From NCBI RefSeq assembly GCF_014844075.1, contig NZ_CP062165.1, positions 7,316,001 through 7,380,000 of the forward strand: a stretch of 64,000 nucleotides of DNA, written 5' to 3'. This DNA is from Paenibacillus sp. JNUCC-31 (GTDB taxonomy: Bacteria > Bacillota > Bacilli > Paenibacillales > Paenibacillaceae). The position numbers and the translations under genes are program-made. Positions 25,420 through 33,169 of the stretch are shown piece by piece. Under the pieces are notes generated by a model. It was given only the letters and a program-made list of their open reading frames with translations. It did no database searches and was not told the origin of the DNA. Every line of letters starts with the position of its first letter. The stretch's first letter is position 1.

Positions 25420-26589
25420 ATGAGCAGTTCAGAAGAGAACAAGCGGTCTAAGAGAAAAAAGGTAGTGACATTTCCTTGTAAAGCTAAAAGAAAAGAAAGC
25501 AAAGTGAAGATGGCTAAAAAAGTAGTTCGGGTAAAATGTCCGCCACCTAAAGTAAATATTATTACGCCTACGGTTACGGGTCCAACTGGACCGCAAGGGA
25601 TTCAGGGGGTACAAGGTATTCAGGGCGCTCAGGGAAATCGGGGTCTGCAAGGGGTACAAGGACCAACCGGAGCGCAGGGGCCAGCCGGAGGCCCTCCAGG
25701 GCCTCAAGGGCCTCAAGGCCAACCCGGACCAGCGGGAGCCATGGGTCCACAGGGGGTGGCTGGTCCAGCTGGACCGATGGGCGTGCAGGGTCTCCCTGGG
25801 GAACAAGGCTTGGTGGGTCCACAAGGCCCGCAGGGTGTGCCGGGTCCGGTTGGCGCTATTGGACCGCAAGGCTTTCCTGGTGCGACTGGGGCCACGGGTG
25901 CTGCAGGAGTAGCAGGTCCAGCGGGGCCAGCGGGGCCAGCGGGGCCTGCCGGAGTGACAGGTGCAGCTGGCATTGCCGGTCCAGCGGGTGCCACCGGAGC
26001 CACAGGTGCTGGAGTAGCAGGTCCAGCGGGGCCTACCGGAGCGACAGGCGCAGCCGGCGCTGCCGGTCCAGCGGGTGCCACCGGAGCCACAGGTGCTGGA
26101 GTGGCAGGTCCAGCGGGGCCTGCCGGAGCGACAGGTGTTACCGGAGCTACAGGTGCAGCCGGAGGTGTTCTGGGATTTGCTGATTTCTTTGCGCTGATGC
26201 CTCCTGATAACGCAGCAACAGTTGCTCCAGGTACGGATGTAAGCTTTCCAGAAAATGGCCCTACGAGTGGAACAACAATTACTCGAACAGGACCTAGCTC
26301 ATTCAATCTAGCTGCAATAGGCACTTATCAGGTGCTGTTTCAAGTGAGTATAACTGAAGCCGGTCAACTTATTCTGACCCTCAATGGAGCTGATCTGGCT
26401 CCCACGGTAGTTGGTAGAGCAACAGGAACGTCTCAGATTGTTGGGGTAGCCTTAGTACAAACGACCGTTATTAACTCAATCCTGACCGTACGGAACCCTG
26501 CCGGTAATTCAACGGCATTAACGATTACCCCTCTTGCAGGCGGAACACGACCTGTATCCGCACATCTTGTCATCACACAATTAGCTTAA
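25420..26589 (+). CDS. Collagen-like repeat protein with BclA-like C-terminal domain
   Basis: This 389-residue protein has three parts. Residues 1-52 are strongly basic ([15 protein letters not shown]) with two cysteines. Residues about 54-248 are Gly-X-Y triplets such as G-P-Q-G-P-Q and G-A-T-G-A-T, with interruptions at G-P-A-G-G-P-P-G and twice at G-A-G-V-A-G. Residues about 249-389 form a beta-rich domain like the trimerising jelly roll of Bacillus BclA. Such proteins make hair-like filaments on spores or cells. The exosporium targeting motif of BclA is absent and no signal peptide is seen. GGGAGG precedes the ATG. An 87-base internal repeat is noted separately. Confidence 0.88.
   Translation: MSSSEENKRSKRKKVVTFPCKAKRKESKVKMAKKVVRVKCPPPKVNIITPTVTGPTGPQGIQGVQGIQGAQGNRGLQGVQGPTGAQGPAGGPPGPQGPQGQPGPAGAMGPQGVAGPAGPMGVQGLPGEQGLVGPQGPQGVPGPVGAIGPQGFPGATGATGAAGVAGPAGPAGPAGPAGVTGAAGIAGPAGATGATGAGVAGPAGPTGATGAAGAAGPAGATGATGAGVAGPAGPAGATGVTGATGAAGGVLGFADFFALMPPDNAATVAPGTDVSFPENGPTSGTTITRTGPSSFNLAAIGTYQVLFQVSITEAGQLILTLNGADLAPTVVGRATGTSQIVGVALVQTTVINSILTVRNPAGNSTALTITPLAGGTRPVSAHLVITQLA
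25981..26150 (+). repeat. 87-base tandem repeat inside the collagen gene
   Basis: A unit beginning CCAGCGGGTGCCACCGGAGC starts at 25981 and again at 26068, giving a period of 87 bases or 29 codons. Because 29 is not a multiple of three, each unit carries a break in the Gly-X-Y register at G-A-G-V-A-G. Copies are nearly identical, consistent with recent duplication or length variation. Confidence 0.75.
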
Positions 26590-26912
26590 ACTAGATCAAA
26601 AGCTAAATTGCTTGTCTGGGATCTGCTTAGATCGCCATTCAGAATGATGACTTCGGTTAGCTTTGACTGAGATAGCGGTCTTTCATCAGGCTGTTATCTC
26701 AGTTGGAGCCAACGTTGGATCTTTAAGGAAAGCTGAACGAGATGATCTGGCTACATACCTGGCTTCACTTGGTTTGACAAAGACTTATAGGTTAATCAGA
26801 TCTCGCGTCAATTTGAATCCGAATAACAAGTTCCCTGTTCATGCGCATATATATTACAGGAGACGGGTCAAGACTCCGGCTGTCCTAGGTTTGATGAACG
26901 GAGGGGAGAGAC
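26590..26912 (+). other. Intergenic region with a hairpin after the collagen gene
   Basis: The hairpin A-C-T-G-A-G-A-T-A with its complement at 26667-26705 may end the collagen transcript, although no T run follows. An 86-codon frame at 26663-26923 lacks a binding site, starts with TTG and overlaps both this hairpin and the next gene, so I do not call it. Confidence 0.4.
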
Positions 26913-27305
26913 ATGGGCATTGAATCATCCTGGATGTTTGATTTTTTTGGAACCGTCTTTCCGGTAGTATTTGTCCTGATTATAGGTATTGTTCTCTTGT
27001 CGGTTGGGAAGGAAGTATGGAGATGGGGGCGGAACAACTCGGAGCCGCTGCTAACCGTACCTTCACGGATTACCAGCAGGAGGATGCAGATGAGTCAGTC
27101 GCACTCCGAACCAGGAAGCACAGCCCGTACGCTGTATTACATCACTTTTGAAGTGGAGAGCGGGGATCGTCTCGAATTCAAAGTGAATGGTGATGAGTAT
27201 GGCTTGTGTGCCGAGGGAGATGAAGGCCGACTCTCTTTCAAGGGAACGCGTTATGTAGGCTTTGAACGCTACAATCGTTTGTATTCAGAGCGTGTACGCG
27301 GATAA
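26913..27305 (+). CDS. DUF2500 family membrane-anchored protein
   Basis: This 130-residue protein has one N-terminal membrane segment (about residues 8-32, F-F-G-T-V-F-P-V-V-F-V-L-I-I-G-I-V-L-L). A short polar region follows, then a beta-rich domain from about residue 48 with V-P-S-R-I-T-S-R-R and the hallmark Y-Y-I-T-F-E-V-E-S-G-D-R-L-E-F-K-V. E-Y-G-L-C-A-E-G-D-E-G-R-L-S-F-K-G-T-R-Y-V-G-F-E-R-Y agrees with DUF2500. The family occurs in many Firmicutes and enterobacteria without a known role. GGAGGGGAG lies before the ATG. A strong terminator follows immediately. Confidence 0.85.
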   Translation: MGIESSWMFDFFGTVFPVVFVLIIGIVLLSVGKEVWRWGRNNSEPLLTVPSRITSRRMQMSQSHSEPGSTARTLYYITFEVESGDRLEFKVNGDEYGLCAEGDEGRLSFKGTRYVGFERYNRLYSERVRG

Positions 27306-27313
27306 ACCGGCGG

Positions 27314-27346
27314 GCTTGCGCCACAGTGGCGTAAGCTTTTTTTTTT
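27314..27346 (+). terminator. Terminator of the DUF2500 gene
   Basis: GCTTGCGCCAC pairs with GTGGCGTAAGC apart from one mismatch; ten T follow. Confidence 0.92.
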
Positions 27347-27488
27347 ATCTTTTGTGGACAGGCGTTTCTTAATGGGGTTAACGTGTTTCTATATAAGAAG
27401 AGACTTTATTCAATTTATGGTCATATTCAGTGAGTTGTATGTCGACTTATGTGCTGAAGGGGCCATCCCAATAGAGGAGGCAATAAAG

Positions 27489-28238
27489 ATGTCATTTACT
27501 GATCAGGTCGTGGTTGTAACGGGAGCAGCCCAAGGTATCGGACGGAGTGTGGCTGAGGCCTATGCGATTGCAGGGGCTAAAGTCGTACTTGCCGACTATC
27601 AGGAAGCCGAGGGGGCCGCTGCGGCAGCTTCCATTCGCAATGAAGGGGGAGAAGCCATCTTTGTCCATTGTGATGTACGTCAGGAGAAGGATATAACGAA
27701 CCTCATTCAAACTGCGATGGATGAATTCAAACAGATAGATGTGCTCGTAAACAATGCAGGTGTCTCCAGGTGGAAGTCTCCCTATGAGCTAACGCTGGAA
27801 GAGTGGGACGATATACTCAATACCAATGTGCGAAGTTGCTTTCTCGCAAGCCGGGAAGCGGCCAAACATATGAAGCATAATGAAGATGGAGGAGCGATCA
27901 TCAACATGGCCTCTACGCGTGCCTTTATGTCTGAACCCGAAACAGAGGCTTACGCTGCATCCAAAGGCGCTATCGTGGCGTTGACACATGCCATGGCGGT
28001 CTCCCTGGGTAAGGATCAAATTCGGGTCAATTGTATCAGTCCGGGATGGATTGAAACTGGTCATGTCAAGGAACTGAAGCCAGAGGACCATGAACAGCAC
28101 CCAGCAGGCCGGGTAGGTGTTCCTTCGGATATCTCCCGTGCTTGTTTATATTTGTCCGATCCAAGCAATACCTTTGTCACAGGGACTAACCTGATTATTG
28201 ATGGGGGCATGACCCGAAAAATGATATATGAGGACTAG
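27489..28238 (+). CDS. Short-chain dehydrogenase/reductase
   Basis: This 249-residue oxidoreductase has the classical SDR pattern: cofactor motif T-G-A-A-Q-G-I-G near residue 13, D-V-R after strand four, N-N-A-G near 88, the catalytic Ser in N-M-A-S-T-R and Y-A-A-S-K in the active site, then S-P-G-W-I-E-T. The end has the D-G-G-M motif usual for this group. A D after the second strand (V-V-L-A-D-Y) favours NAD over NADP. It probably acts on a small alcohol or sugar, but the substrate is not identifiable. GAGGAGG lies about eight bases before the ATG at 27489; an upstream extension to 27354 has no binding site. A terminator follows. Confidence 0.92.
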   Translation: MSFTDQVVVVTGAAQGIGRSVAEAYAIAGAKVVLADYQEAEGAAAAASIRNEGGEAIFVHCDVRQEKDITNLIQTAMDEFKQIDVLVNNAGVSRWKSPYELTLEEWDDILNTNVRSCFLASREAAKHMKHNEDGGAIINMASTRAFMSEPETEAYAASKGAIVALTHAMAVSLGKDQIRVNCISPGWIETGHVKELKPEDHEQHPAGRVGVPSDISRACLYLSDPSNTFVTGTNLIIDGGMTRKMIYED

Positions 28239-28284
28239 TACCGGGATTTATGCGGCCGATTGTAAACTTTTGAAAACATAGCAG

Positions 28285-28323
28285 AAATAAGCCCAAGTTA
28301 AGCACTTGGGCTTATTTGTTTTT
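28285..28323 (+). terminator. Terminator of the SDR gene
   Basis: AAATAAGCCCAAGT pairs perfectly with ACTTGGGCTTATTT around five bases, then GTTTTT. Confidence 0.92.
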
Positions 28324-28381
28324 GATAACTCGGTTGCTATAATAAATGTGATTTACCACAGTACAGGAATGGAGGGAGAAT

Positions 28382-30127
28382 ATGTTCGGGAAACCATCCC
28401 GGAAAGTGTTTTGGCTATTACTGTTGATTGGAGGGATTATAATGACAGGCTTCGAATCTACTGCAAAAGCTGATGCAGATATACGAGCAGCCTGGGTATG
28501 GCAGGCCAAGTCTGTCAGTGACGGAGGAGATGAGCTGCTGGACAACGCAGCTAAACATAAGATAAACAGACTATATGTGAATGTGGATATGAATCTTTCA
28601 GAGGAGGTCTATCATACATTTATAGCCAAAGCCAGTGAAGCTGGAATTGCCGTGGAAGCTCTTGGCGGAGATCCGTCATGGTCAGTGAGTGGTCGTGAAG
28701 GACCGATGCTCAAGCTGGCATCCTGGGTGAGCAATTATAATCTGGCTGCCGAGCCGAATGAGCGGTTTGACGCCATACACCTGGATATCAAACCTTATGT
28801 ACTGCCACAGTGGAAAGAAGATGCCAAGCCGCTGGTTCAATCCTGGGTTGCCAATATGAAGCTGTTGCTGGAACAGGTGAAACAGACCGGGGCAATCGAA
28901 GTTAATATCGACATGCCTTTTTGGTTGGATTCTTACACCGTGACAGGCAGCAAAACGGCTGAAGATGCGGATAACGAGTCATTGTCACACTGGTTTATCG
29001 GACAATTTGATCATATTACGTTGTTAGCTTACCGTGATAGCGCCCAAGGAAACAATGGAATTATACGTTTGATTGAACAAGAAATGATATGGGCTGACGC
29101 CAGAAATGTGTCGGTTACCATTGGAGTCAATACCAAACCTATGCCTGGTGAAGAGTTCACCACTTTTGCCGGGAAAGGTACAGCACAACTGGAGAATGTC
29201 ATAAAGGAAGTGGCATCCGCATTCACGGACCACACCTCCTACGCGGGCTCGGCTGTACATGACATTGTATATTGGGGACAGCTGGAGCCGGATGAGCAGC
29301 CTTTGCCGGAGAATCCAGCCAATCAACCAGAAATTCGGGGTACGTATATCTGGCAGGCCTCTGAGGTTACGGATGATGGTGGAGATCACATTCTGGAGTT
29401 TGCTAAAGAACAAAAAATTAACTGGCTATACGTCAGGCTTGATTTGGATCAACCGTACTCCAGCTACCGGAGTTTTGTGAAACGTGCTCAGGCTCAAGGT
29501 ATTGAGGTTCACGCCATGGGAGGCCATCCCATCTGGGGCAAAAAGGAGAACCGACCACGGATCCAGCGTTTGATCGATTATGTGAAAAATTATAATGCCG
29601 AATCTGAACCAAACGAACAATTTAAGGGGATTCACCTTGATATTGAACCCTACACCTTACCGGAATGGGAAAATAATCGGGATATGCTGCTGACCGAATG
29701 GGCTGCGAATATTGCTTATTTCCAGGAAGAGACGAAAAAGGATAGCCATTTGGAAACGAGTGCAGATCTGGCTGTTTGGCTCGATACGTTCCCGTTACCC
29801 GGAAGAGACATGTCTGTCAGTGAATACATGATATCGACACTGGATCACGTATCTTTGATGGCCTTCCGTAACATTGCCGAAGGCTCCAATGGAATTGCCA
29901 GCGTAGTCAGTCAGGAGATGGCCATTGCGGATCGTCTGGGTAAACGACTGCTCATCTCGGTGGAGATGAAAGAAAATTTTGAAGGGAATCATATTTCCTT
30001 TTACGATAAGGGAGCTGCGGAGATGGAACGACAATTGGCCCTGCTTCCAGATCTCCTAAGTGAGTATAATGCCTATAAAGGCAATATCGTTCATGCTTAT
30101 GATTATTGGATTGAAGCCAAGCCCTGA
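28382..30127 (+). CDS. Secreted protein with two tandem TIM-barrel-like modules
   Basis: The 581-residue protein begins with a signal peptide (basic start, L-L-L-L-I-G-G-I-I core, cleavage probably near A-K-A-D-A at residue 30). Two homologous modules follow, about residues 33-300 and 318-581. Shared landmarks are A-W-V-W-Q-A/T-Y-I-W-Q-A, I-N-R-L-Y-V/I-N-W-L-Y-V, H-L-D-I-K-P-Y/H-L-D-I-E-P-Y and F-D-H-I-T-L-L-A-Y-R/L-D-H-V-S-L-M-A-F-R. The D-x-E on a strand resembles GH18-like hydrolases, but I cannot assign a family. Module two keeps E422 and E528; module one has K137 and N250 at those places and is probably inactive. GGAGGGAG precedes the ATG. The substrate may be a cell-wall or extracellular glycan, which is inference. 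Confidence 0.78.
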   Translation: MFGKPSRKVFWLLLLIGGIIMTGFESTAKADADIRAAWVWQAKSVSDGGDELLDNAAKHKINRLYVNVDMNLSEEVYHTFIAKASEAGIAVEALGGDPSWSVSGREGPMLKLASWVSNYNLAAEPNERFDAIHLDIKPYVLPQWKEDAKPLVQSWVANMKLLLEQVKQTGAIEVNIDMPFWLDSYTVTGSKTAEDADNESLSHWFIGQFDHITLLAYRDSAQGNNGIIRLIEQEMIWADARNVSVTIGVNTKPMPGEEFTTFAGKGTAQLENVIKEVASAFTDHTSYAGSAVHDIVYWGQLEPDEQPLPENPANQPEIRGTYIWQASEVTDDGGDHILEFAKEQKINWLYVRLDLDQPYSSYRSFVKRAQAQGIEVHAMGGHPIWGKKENRPRIQRLIDYVKNYNAESEPNEQFKGIHLDIEPYTLPEWENNRDMLLTEWAANIAYFQEETKKDSHLETSADLAVWLDTFPLPGRDMSVSEYMISTLDHVSLMAFRNIAEGSNGIASVVSQEMAIADRLGKRLLISVEMKENFEGNHISFYDKGAAEMERQLALLPDLLSEYNAYKGNIVHAYDYWIEAKP

Positions 30128-30155
30128 AGAACGGGGTATATAGGAAATCATTTTT

Positions 30156-30195
30156 CTCGGGACTTCACCTGCAGTGAGGTTCCGGGCTTTTTTTT
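30156..30195 (+). terminator. Terminator of the tandem-module gene
   Basis: An imperfect stem (CTCGGGACTTCAC against GTGAGGTTCCGGG) is followed by eight T. Confidence 0.8.
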
Positions 30196-30285
30196 ACGCC
30201 AAAATGTGAAATGGTGTCACCGAATGGGCGTCTGCACAATACGATGTACGGTGAAGAAGAGATTCAACAAGGGAGGAAACAGGAT

Positions 30286-30708
30286 ATGGCTGTAATTAAA
30301 GCCAACTCGGGAGACGTCAGGTTACTCGCAAGGCTGATGAGGGCCGAAGCTGAAGGTGACGGCGAACAAGGCATGCTGCTTGTGGGTAATGTGGGTGTAA
30401 ACCGGGTGCTGGCTGATTGCCTGGACTTCGGCGATATTCGGGACATTAATCGAATGGTCTTTCAGAATCCCGGTGGCTTTGAGTCCACGCAAAAAGGATA
30501 CTTCTACCAACGGGCAAGACAATCGGAAATACGCTTGGCACAGCGCGTCATCAATGGTGAACGTATATGGCCAGCCAGTAATTCGTTGTGGTTTTTCCGA
30601 CCTGTAGGGGAATGTCCGCCAACCTGGTATAACCAGCCTAATACAGGCCGTTTCAAAGCGCACTGTTTCTTCAGTCCGACAGGTGAAGACTGTCCGAGTG
30701 TATATTAA
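30286..30708 (+). CDS. cwlJ: Spore cortex-lytic cell wall hydrolase CwlJ
   Basis: This 140-residue protein matches the SleB/CwlJ hydrolase domain: L-A-R-L-M-R-A-E-A-E-G-D-G at the start carries the catalytic-type Glu, followed by G-x-x-L-V-G-N-V-G-V-N-R-V and F-Q-N-P-G-G-F. The C-terminus has F-F-R-P-V-G-E-C-P-P-T-W-Y-N-Q-P and A-H-C-F-F. It has no signal peptide or peptidoglycan-binding domain, which distinguishes CwlJ from SleB. CwlJ lies in the spore coat and degrades cortex during germination, and it depends on GerQ for assembly. GGGAGG is eight bases before the ATG at 30286. gerQ follows 18 bases later, reproducing the B. subtilis pair. Confidence 0.9.
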   Translation: MAVIKANSGDVRLLARLMRAEAEGDGEQGMLLVGNVGVNRVLADCLDFGDIRDINRMVFQNPGGFESTQKGYFYQRARQSEIRLAQRVINGERIWPASNSLWFFRPVGECPPTWYNQPNTGRFKAHCFFSPTGEDCPSVY

Positions 30709-30726
30709 ATTTTGGGAGGAATCGCA

Positions 30727-31218
30727 ATGATTAACCAGCCTTATCAACCAACACAAGTTATGGGCCAACAGGCCAATTCGCAAGTACAAGGGACTTCTTA
30801 CAAAATCGGTAACGGTATGCCAATGATGTCTCCAACACCAGGCATGGTATCACCTAGTTCCACAAGTGTCCCCCCGCTCGTATCGAGCGGTGCTCCAATG
30901 ACTCCGGCGGGTGGAGTTGTAACAACAACTGCACCACAGTTTGAACAATCCTATATTGAGAATATCTTACGGCTCAACTTGGGGAAATATGGAACATTCT
31001 ACATGACTTATGAAGGAAATAAAGAATGGAATGCTCGCATTTTCCAAGGTATCCTGGAAGCAGCAGGTCGTGACCATATCATTATCAGTGATCCGAATAC
31101 TGGAAAACGGATTATGCTTTTGATGGTCAATTTCGACTACGCTACATTCGATGAGCCATTGTTGTATCAATATCCTGGTGTGATCGGGAACTATCCGCAA
31201 GCACCAAGCAGACGGTAA
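30727..31218 (+). CDS. gerQ: Spore coat protein GerQ
   Basis: This 163-residue protein has a low-complexity first half rich in Gln, Ser, Thr, Met and Pro. A conserved C-terminal part begins near residue 80: S-Y-I-E-N-I-L-R-L-N-L-G-K, then F-Y-M-T-Y-E-G-N-K-E-W-N-A-R-I-F-Q-G-I-L-E-A-A-G-R-D-H-I-I-I-S-D. This is GerQ (YwdL). GerQ holds CwlJ in the coat. In B. subtilis its N-terminal lysines are cross-linked by Tgl; here the first lysine is K26 and the start is M-I-N-Q-P-Y-Q. GGGAGG is seven bases before the ATG, 18 bases after cwlJ. A terminator follows. Confidence 0.92.
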   Translation: MINQPYQPTQVMGQQANSQVQGTSYKIGNGMPMMSPTPGMVSPSSTSVPPLVSSGAPMTPAGGVVTTTAPQFEQSYIENILRLNLGKYGTFYMTYEGNKEWNARIFQGILEAAGRDHIIISDPNTGKRIMLLMVNFDYATFDEPLLYQYPGVIGNYPQAPSRR

Positions 31219-31259
31219 TCGTAGTGGAAAATAGAACATAATAGAACTTGCCCTTACAC

Positions 31260-31305
31260 AGGCTGTCTCAAATGTGGATATTTTTCCGCATTCGGGACAG
31301 CTTTT
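31260..31305 (+). terminator. Terminator of the cwlJ-gerQ operon
   Basis: GCTGTCTCAAATG pairs imperfectly with CATTCGGGACAGC and is followed by TTTT. Confidence 0.75.
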
Positions 31306-31395
31306 CCTATAATATAAAAGTAACCTTTTCCTCAAATCAGGGCACTTAAAGATAAATACATCATGCAGCAAGCGCACAGGAAGGAGCCGGACATA

Positions 31396-32967
31396 TTGAA
31401 GACATGGATCGATGGAGCAATCCAGGGGGAAGCTGAGGCTTATGAACAGCTGGTGAAGCAATTTCGGGGGATGGCACTGGCTGTCGCCTATCAAAAATTA
31501 GAGGACATGTTTCTGGCCGAAGATGTGGTTCAAGAGGCATTCACCGAGGCCTTTGCTAATCTGTCAAAGCTGGAGAATCCCGATGCTTTTCCCGGGTGGT
31601 TCAAAGTCATCGTGGAAAGACAATGTTACCGTCAAATGAGGCGTAAACAGCATGCCACCGTTCCAGTCCTGGAAATTCAGGATCTCATTCAAGAAGAGGA
31701 TGAAGCTCACAATCCTGAGGAACAGGCTTTGAAAAGAGAAGTGCATCGTCTCTTGCGAGACTCAATTGCCATTTTACCTTCTTCCATGCAGCTTGCTGTG
31801 GATCTGTTTTATTTTCAAGGCTATTCACTCAAGGAAATGTCAGAGTTCCTTGGTGTCAAGGTTCCGGCGTTGAAGAAACGTCTATATGATGCCAGGTCCA
31901 AACTCAGGAGATCACTGCCTGTGGCAGATGTCATCTCGGTATTTAGCGATCTATATGAAGGGGGAAAAGGAATGCTTCACATTATGAATGGTGACCATGC
32001 AGCTGATCGGTTAAGACAAAGCGGGATTCAAGGTGACATTTTGGTCTGGCGAGAGCTCTATACATTTGGACCAATAACGAGAAATATGAGGAATGAGAAG
32101 GCGAGAAGTGGACGTGCACAATATTTGGAGCAGCATTTGGGCATTCCGCAGACTGAATATTTGAAAATTAAAGAACTGGAGCAGAGGTTAAGCTCATTCC
32201 ATCAATACAAAGAGATCGTTCTGTGGTTTGAGTATGACCTCTATGATCAGTCGATGCTATCGTACTTGCTGCACTATTTTAAGGAACAGAACCTAAAGGA
32301 TACGAGGTTGAATCTGTTATGTATTGATTCTTATCCGGATATTGAGCATTTTCGGGGACTAGGACAGCTAACCCCTTCGCAAATAGGACGTTTATCCGGT
32401 ACTTGGCATGTGATGGAATCAGAAGAAGTCGAGGCTGGTAGCGAGTTTTGGGCTGCCTACGCATCGTCTGACATTCAAGATCACCAGGACTATTTGCGGG
32501 GAGATGCATCGGTGCTCCCTTTTGCACACGCTGCATTCAAGGCCCACCTGTCCCGTCTGCCTTCTGTATTCAATGGACTGAGCATAATTGAACAAACCAC
32601 GCTGGAGGCTGTAAGCGAGGGTGTGGATCACCCCTATCCATTATTCAAGCATGTTGGAAACCAACTGCATACCTTGGGGATGGGGGATCTGGAGTACTGG
32701 GCTCATCTGAAGAGAATGACAGAGGAACCTCATGCCTTACTTCAATTAAGCGGTGTACAAGCCTTTCCTGATTTCCAGGAGCAACATGAGGATTTCCGTC
32801 AAAGTGTCCTTTCTCTGACCGAACTAGGTATTCAGGTGTTGAACGGAGAAGTGGATTGGGCGCTAGTAAGAAAAGAAAGATCATGGGTTGGCGGTCTTTC
32901 GGTCGAAAAAGGGGAAGCAGCTCCATGGCGTTGGGACACGGATAATGAGAACGTAGTGATACAGTAG
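31396..32967 (+). CDS. ECF sigma factor fused to DUF1835 and DUF3658 domains
   Basis: This 523-residue protein joins two usually separate parts. Residues about 5-175 are an ECF sigma factor: region 2 with A-E-D-V-V-Q-E-A-F-T-E-A-F and P-G-W-F-K-V-I-V-E-R, and region 4 with F-Y-F-Q-G-Y-S-L-K-E-M-S-E-F-L-G-V and L-K-K-R-L-Y-D-A-R-S-K-L. From about residue 193 follows DUF1835 (L-H-I-M-N-G-D-H-A-A-D-R-L, D-I-L-V-W-R-E-L-Y-T-F-G-P and I-V-L-W-F-E-Y-D-L-Y-D-Q), then a DUF3658-like part to the end. No anti-sigma gene is adjacent; the C-terminal half may be the regulatory input. I prefer the TTG at 31396 because AAGGAG lies nine bases before it; ATG at 31363 has no good site. Confidence 0.85.
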   Translation: MKTWIDGAIQGEAEAYEQLVKQFRGMALAVAYQKLEDMFLAEDVVQEAFTEAFANLSKLENPDAFPGWFKVIVERQCYRQMRRKQHATVPVLEIQDLIQEEDEAHNPEEQALKREVHRLLRDSIAILPSSMQLAVDLFYFQGYSLKEMSEFLGVKVPALKKRLYDARSKLRRSLPVADVISVFSDLYEGGKGMLHIMNGDHAADRLRQSGIQGDILVWRELYTFGPITRNMRNEKARSGRAQYLEQHLGIPQTEYLKIKELEQRLSSFHQYKEIVLWFEYDLYDQSMLSYLLHYFKEQNLKDTRLNLLCIDSYPDIEHFRGLGQLTPSQIGRLSGTWHVMESEEVEAGSEFWAAYASSDIQDHQDYLRGDASVLPFAHAAFKAHLSRLPSVFNGLSIIEQTTLEAVSEGVDHPYPLFKHVGNQLHTLGMGDLEYWAHLKRMTEEPHALLQLSGVQAFPDFQEQHEDFRQSVLSLTELGIQVLNGEVDWALVRKERSWVGGLSVEKGEAAPWRWDTDNENVVIQ

Positions 32968-32989
32968 CGATACAGTAGCGATACAGTAG
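32958..32989 (+). repeat. 11-base tandem repeat at the end of the sigma fusion gene
   Basis: GATACAGTAGC occurs at 32958-32968 and 32969-32979, with a third copy GATACAGTAG at 32980-32989. The first copy contains the stop codon (CAG TAG), so the repeat straddles the gene end. Confidence 0.8.
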
Positions 32990-33023
32990 GGTGCTATAGT
33001 GAAAGAAAGTATTTGTAGTAAAA

Positions 33024-33063
33024 GGAGTAACGCATTAAAGGGAGTAACGCATTAAAGGGAGTA
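33024..33063 (+). repeat. 17-base tandem repeat
   Basis: GGAGTAACGCATTAAAG is present at 33024-33040 and 33041-33057, followed by a partial copy GGAGTA. It is intergenic and is not CRISPR-like, because there is no spacer. Confidence 0.8.
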
Positions 33064-33111
33064 CAGTAAGTGGGCGTACTAGCCATGCCTTATCCATATA
33101 TCGTGAACAAA

Positions 33112-33156
33112 GAGTATCCCCGCCATGCCTGAGCATGAGGAGGATACTCCTTTTTT
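33112..33156 (+). terminator. Terminator after the sigma fusion gene
   Basis: GAGTATCC at 33112 pairs with GGATACTC around a hairpin containing CATGC/GCATG; six T follow on the plus strand. Confidence 0.85.
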
Positions 33157-33169
33157 GCCTAACGTTATT

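Noticed and set aside
25713..26324. 203-codon Pro/Ala-rich frame antisense to the collagen gene
   Set aside because: It is the mirror of Gly-X-Y codons (GGN-CCN). There is no binding site.
26663..26923. 86-codon frame between the collagen and DUF2500 genes
   Set aside because: It begins with TTG without a binding site, starts inside a hairpin and overlaps the next gene. It matches no family that I know.
33024..33063. CRISPR-like direct repeats
   Set aside because: The copies are adjacent with no spacers; it is a plain tandem repeat.
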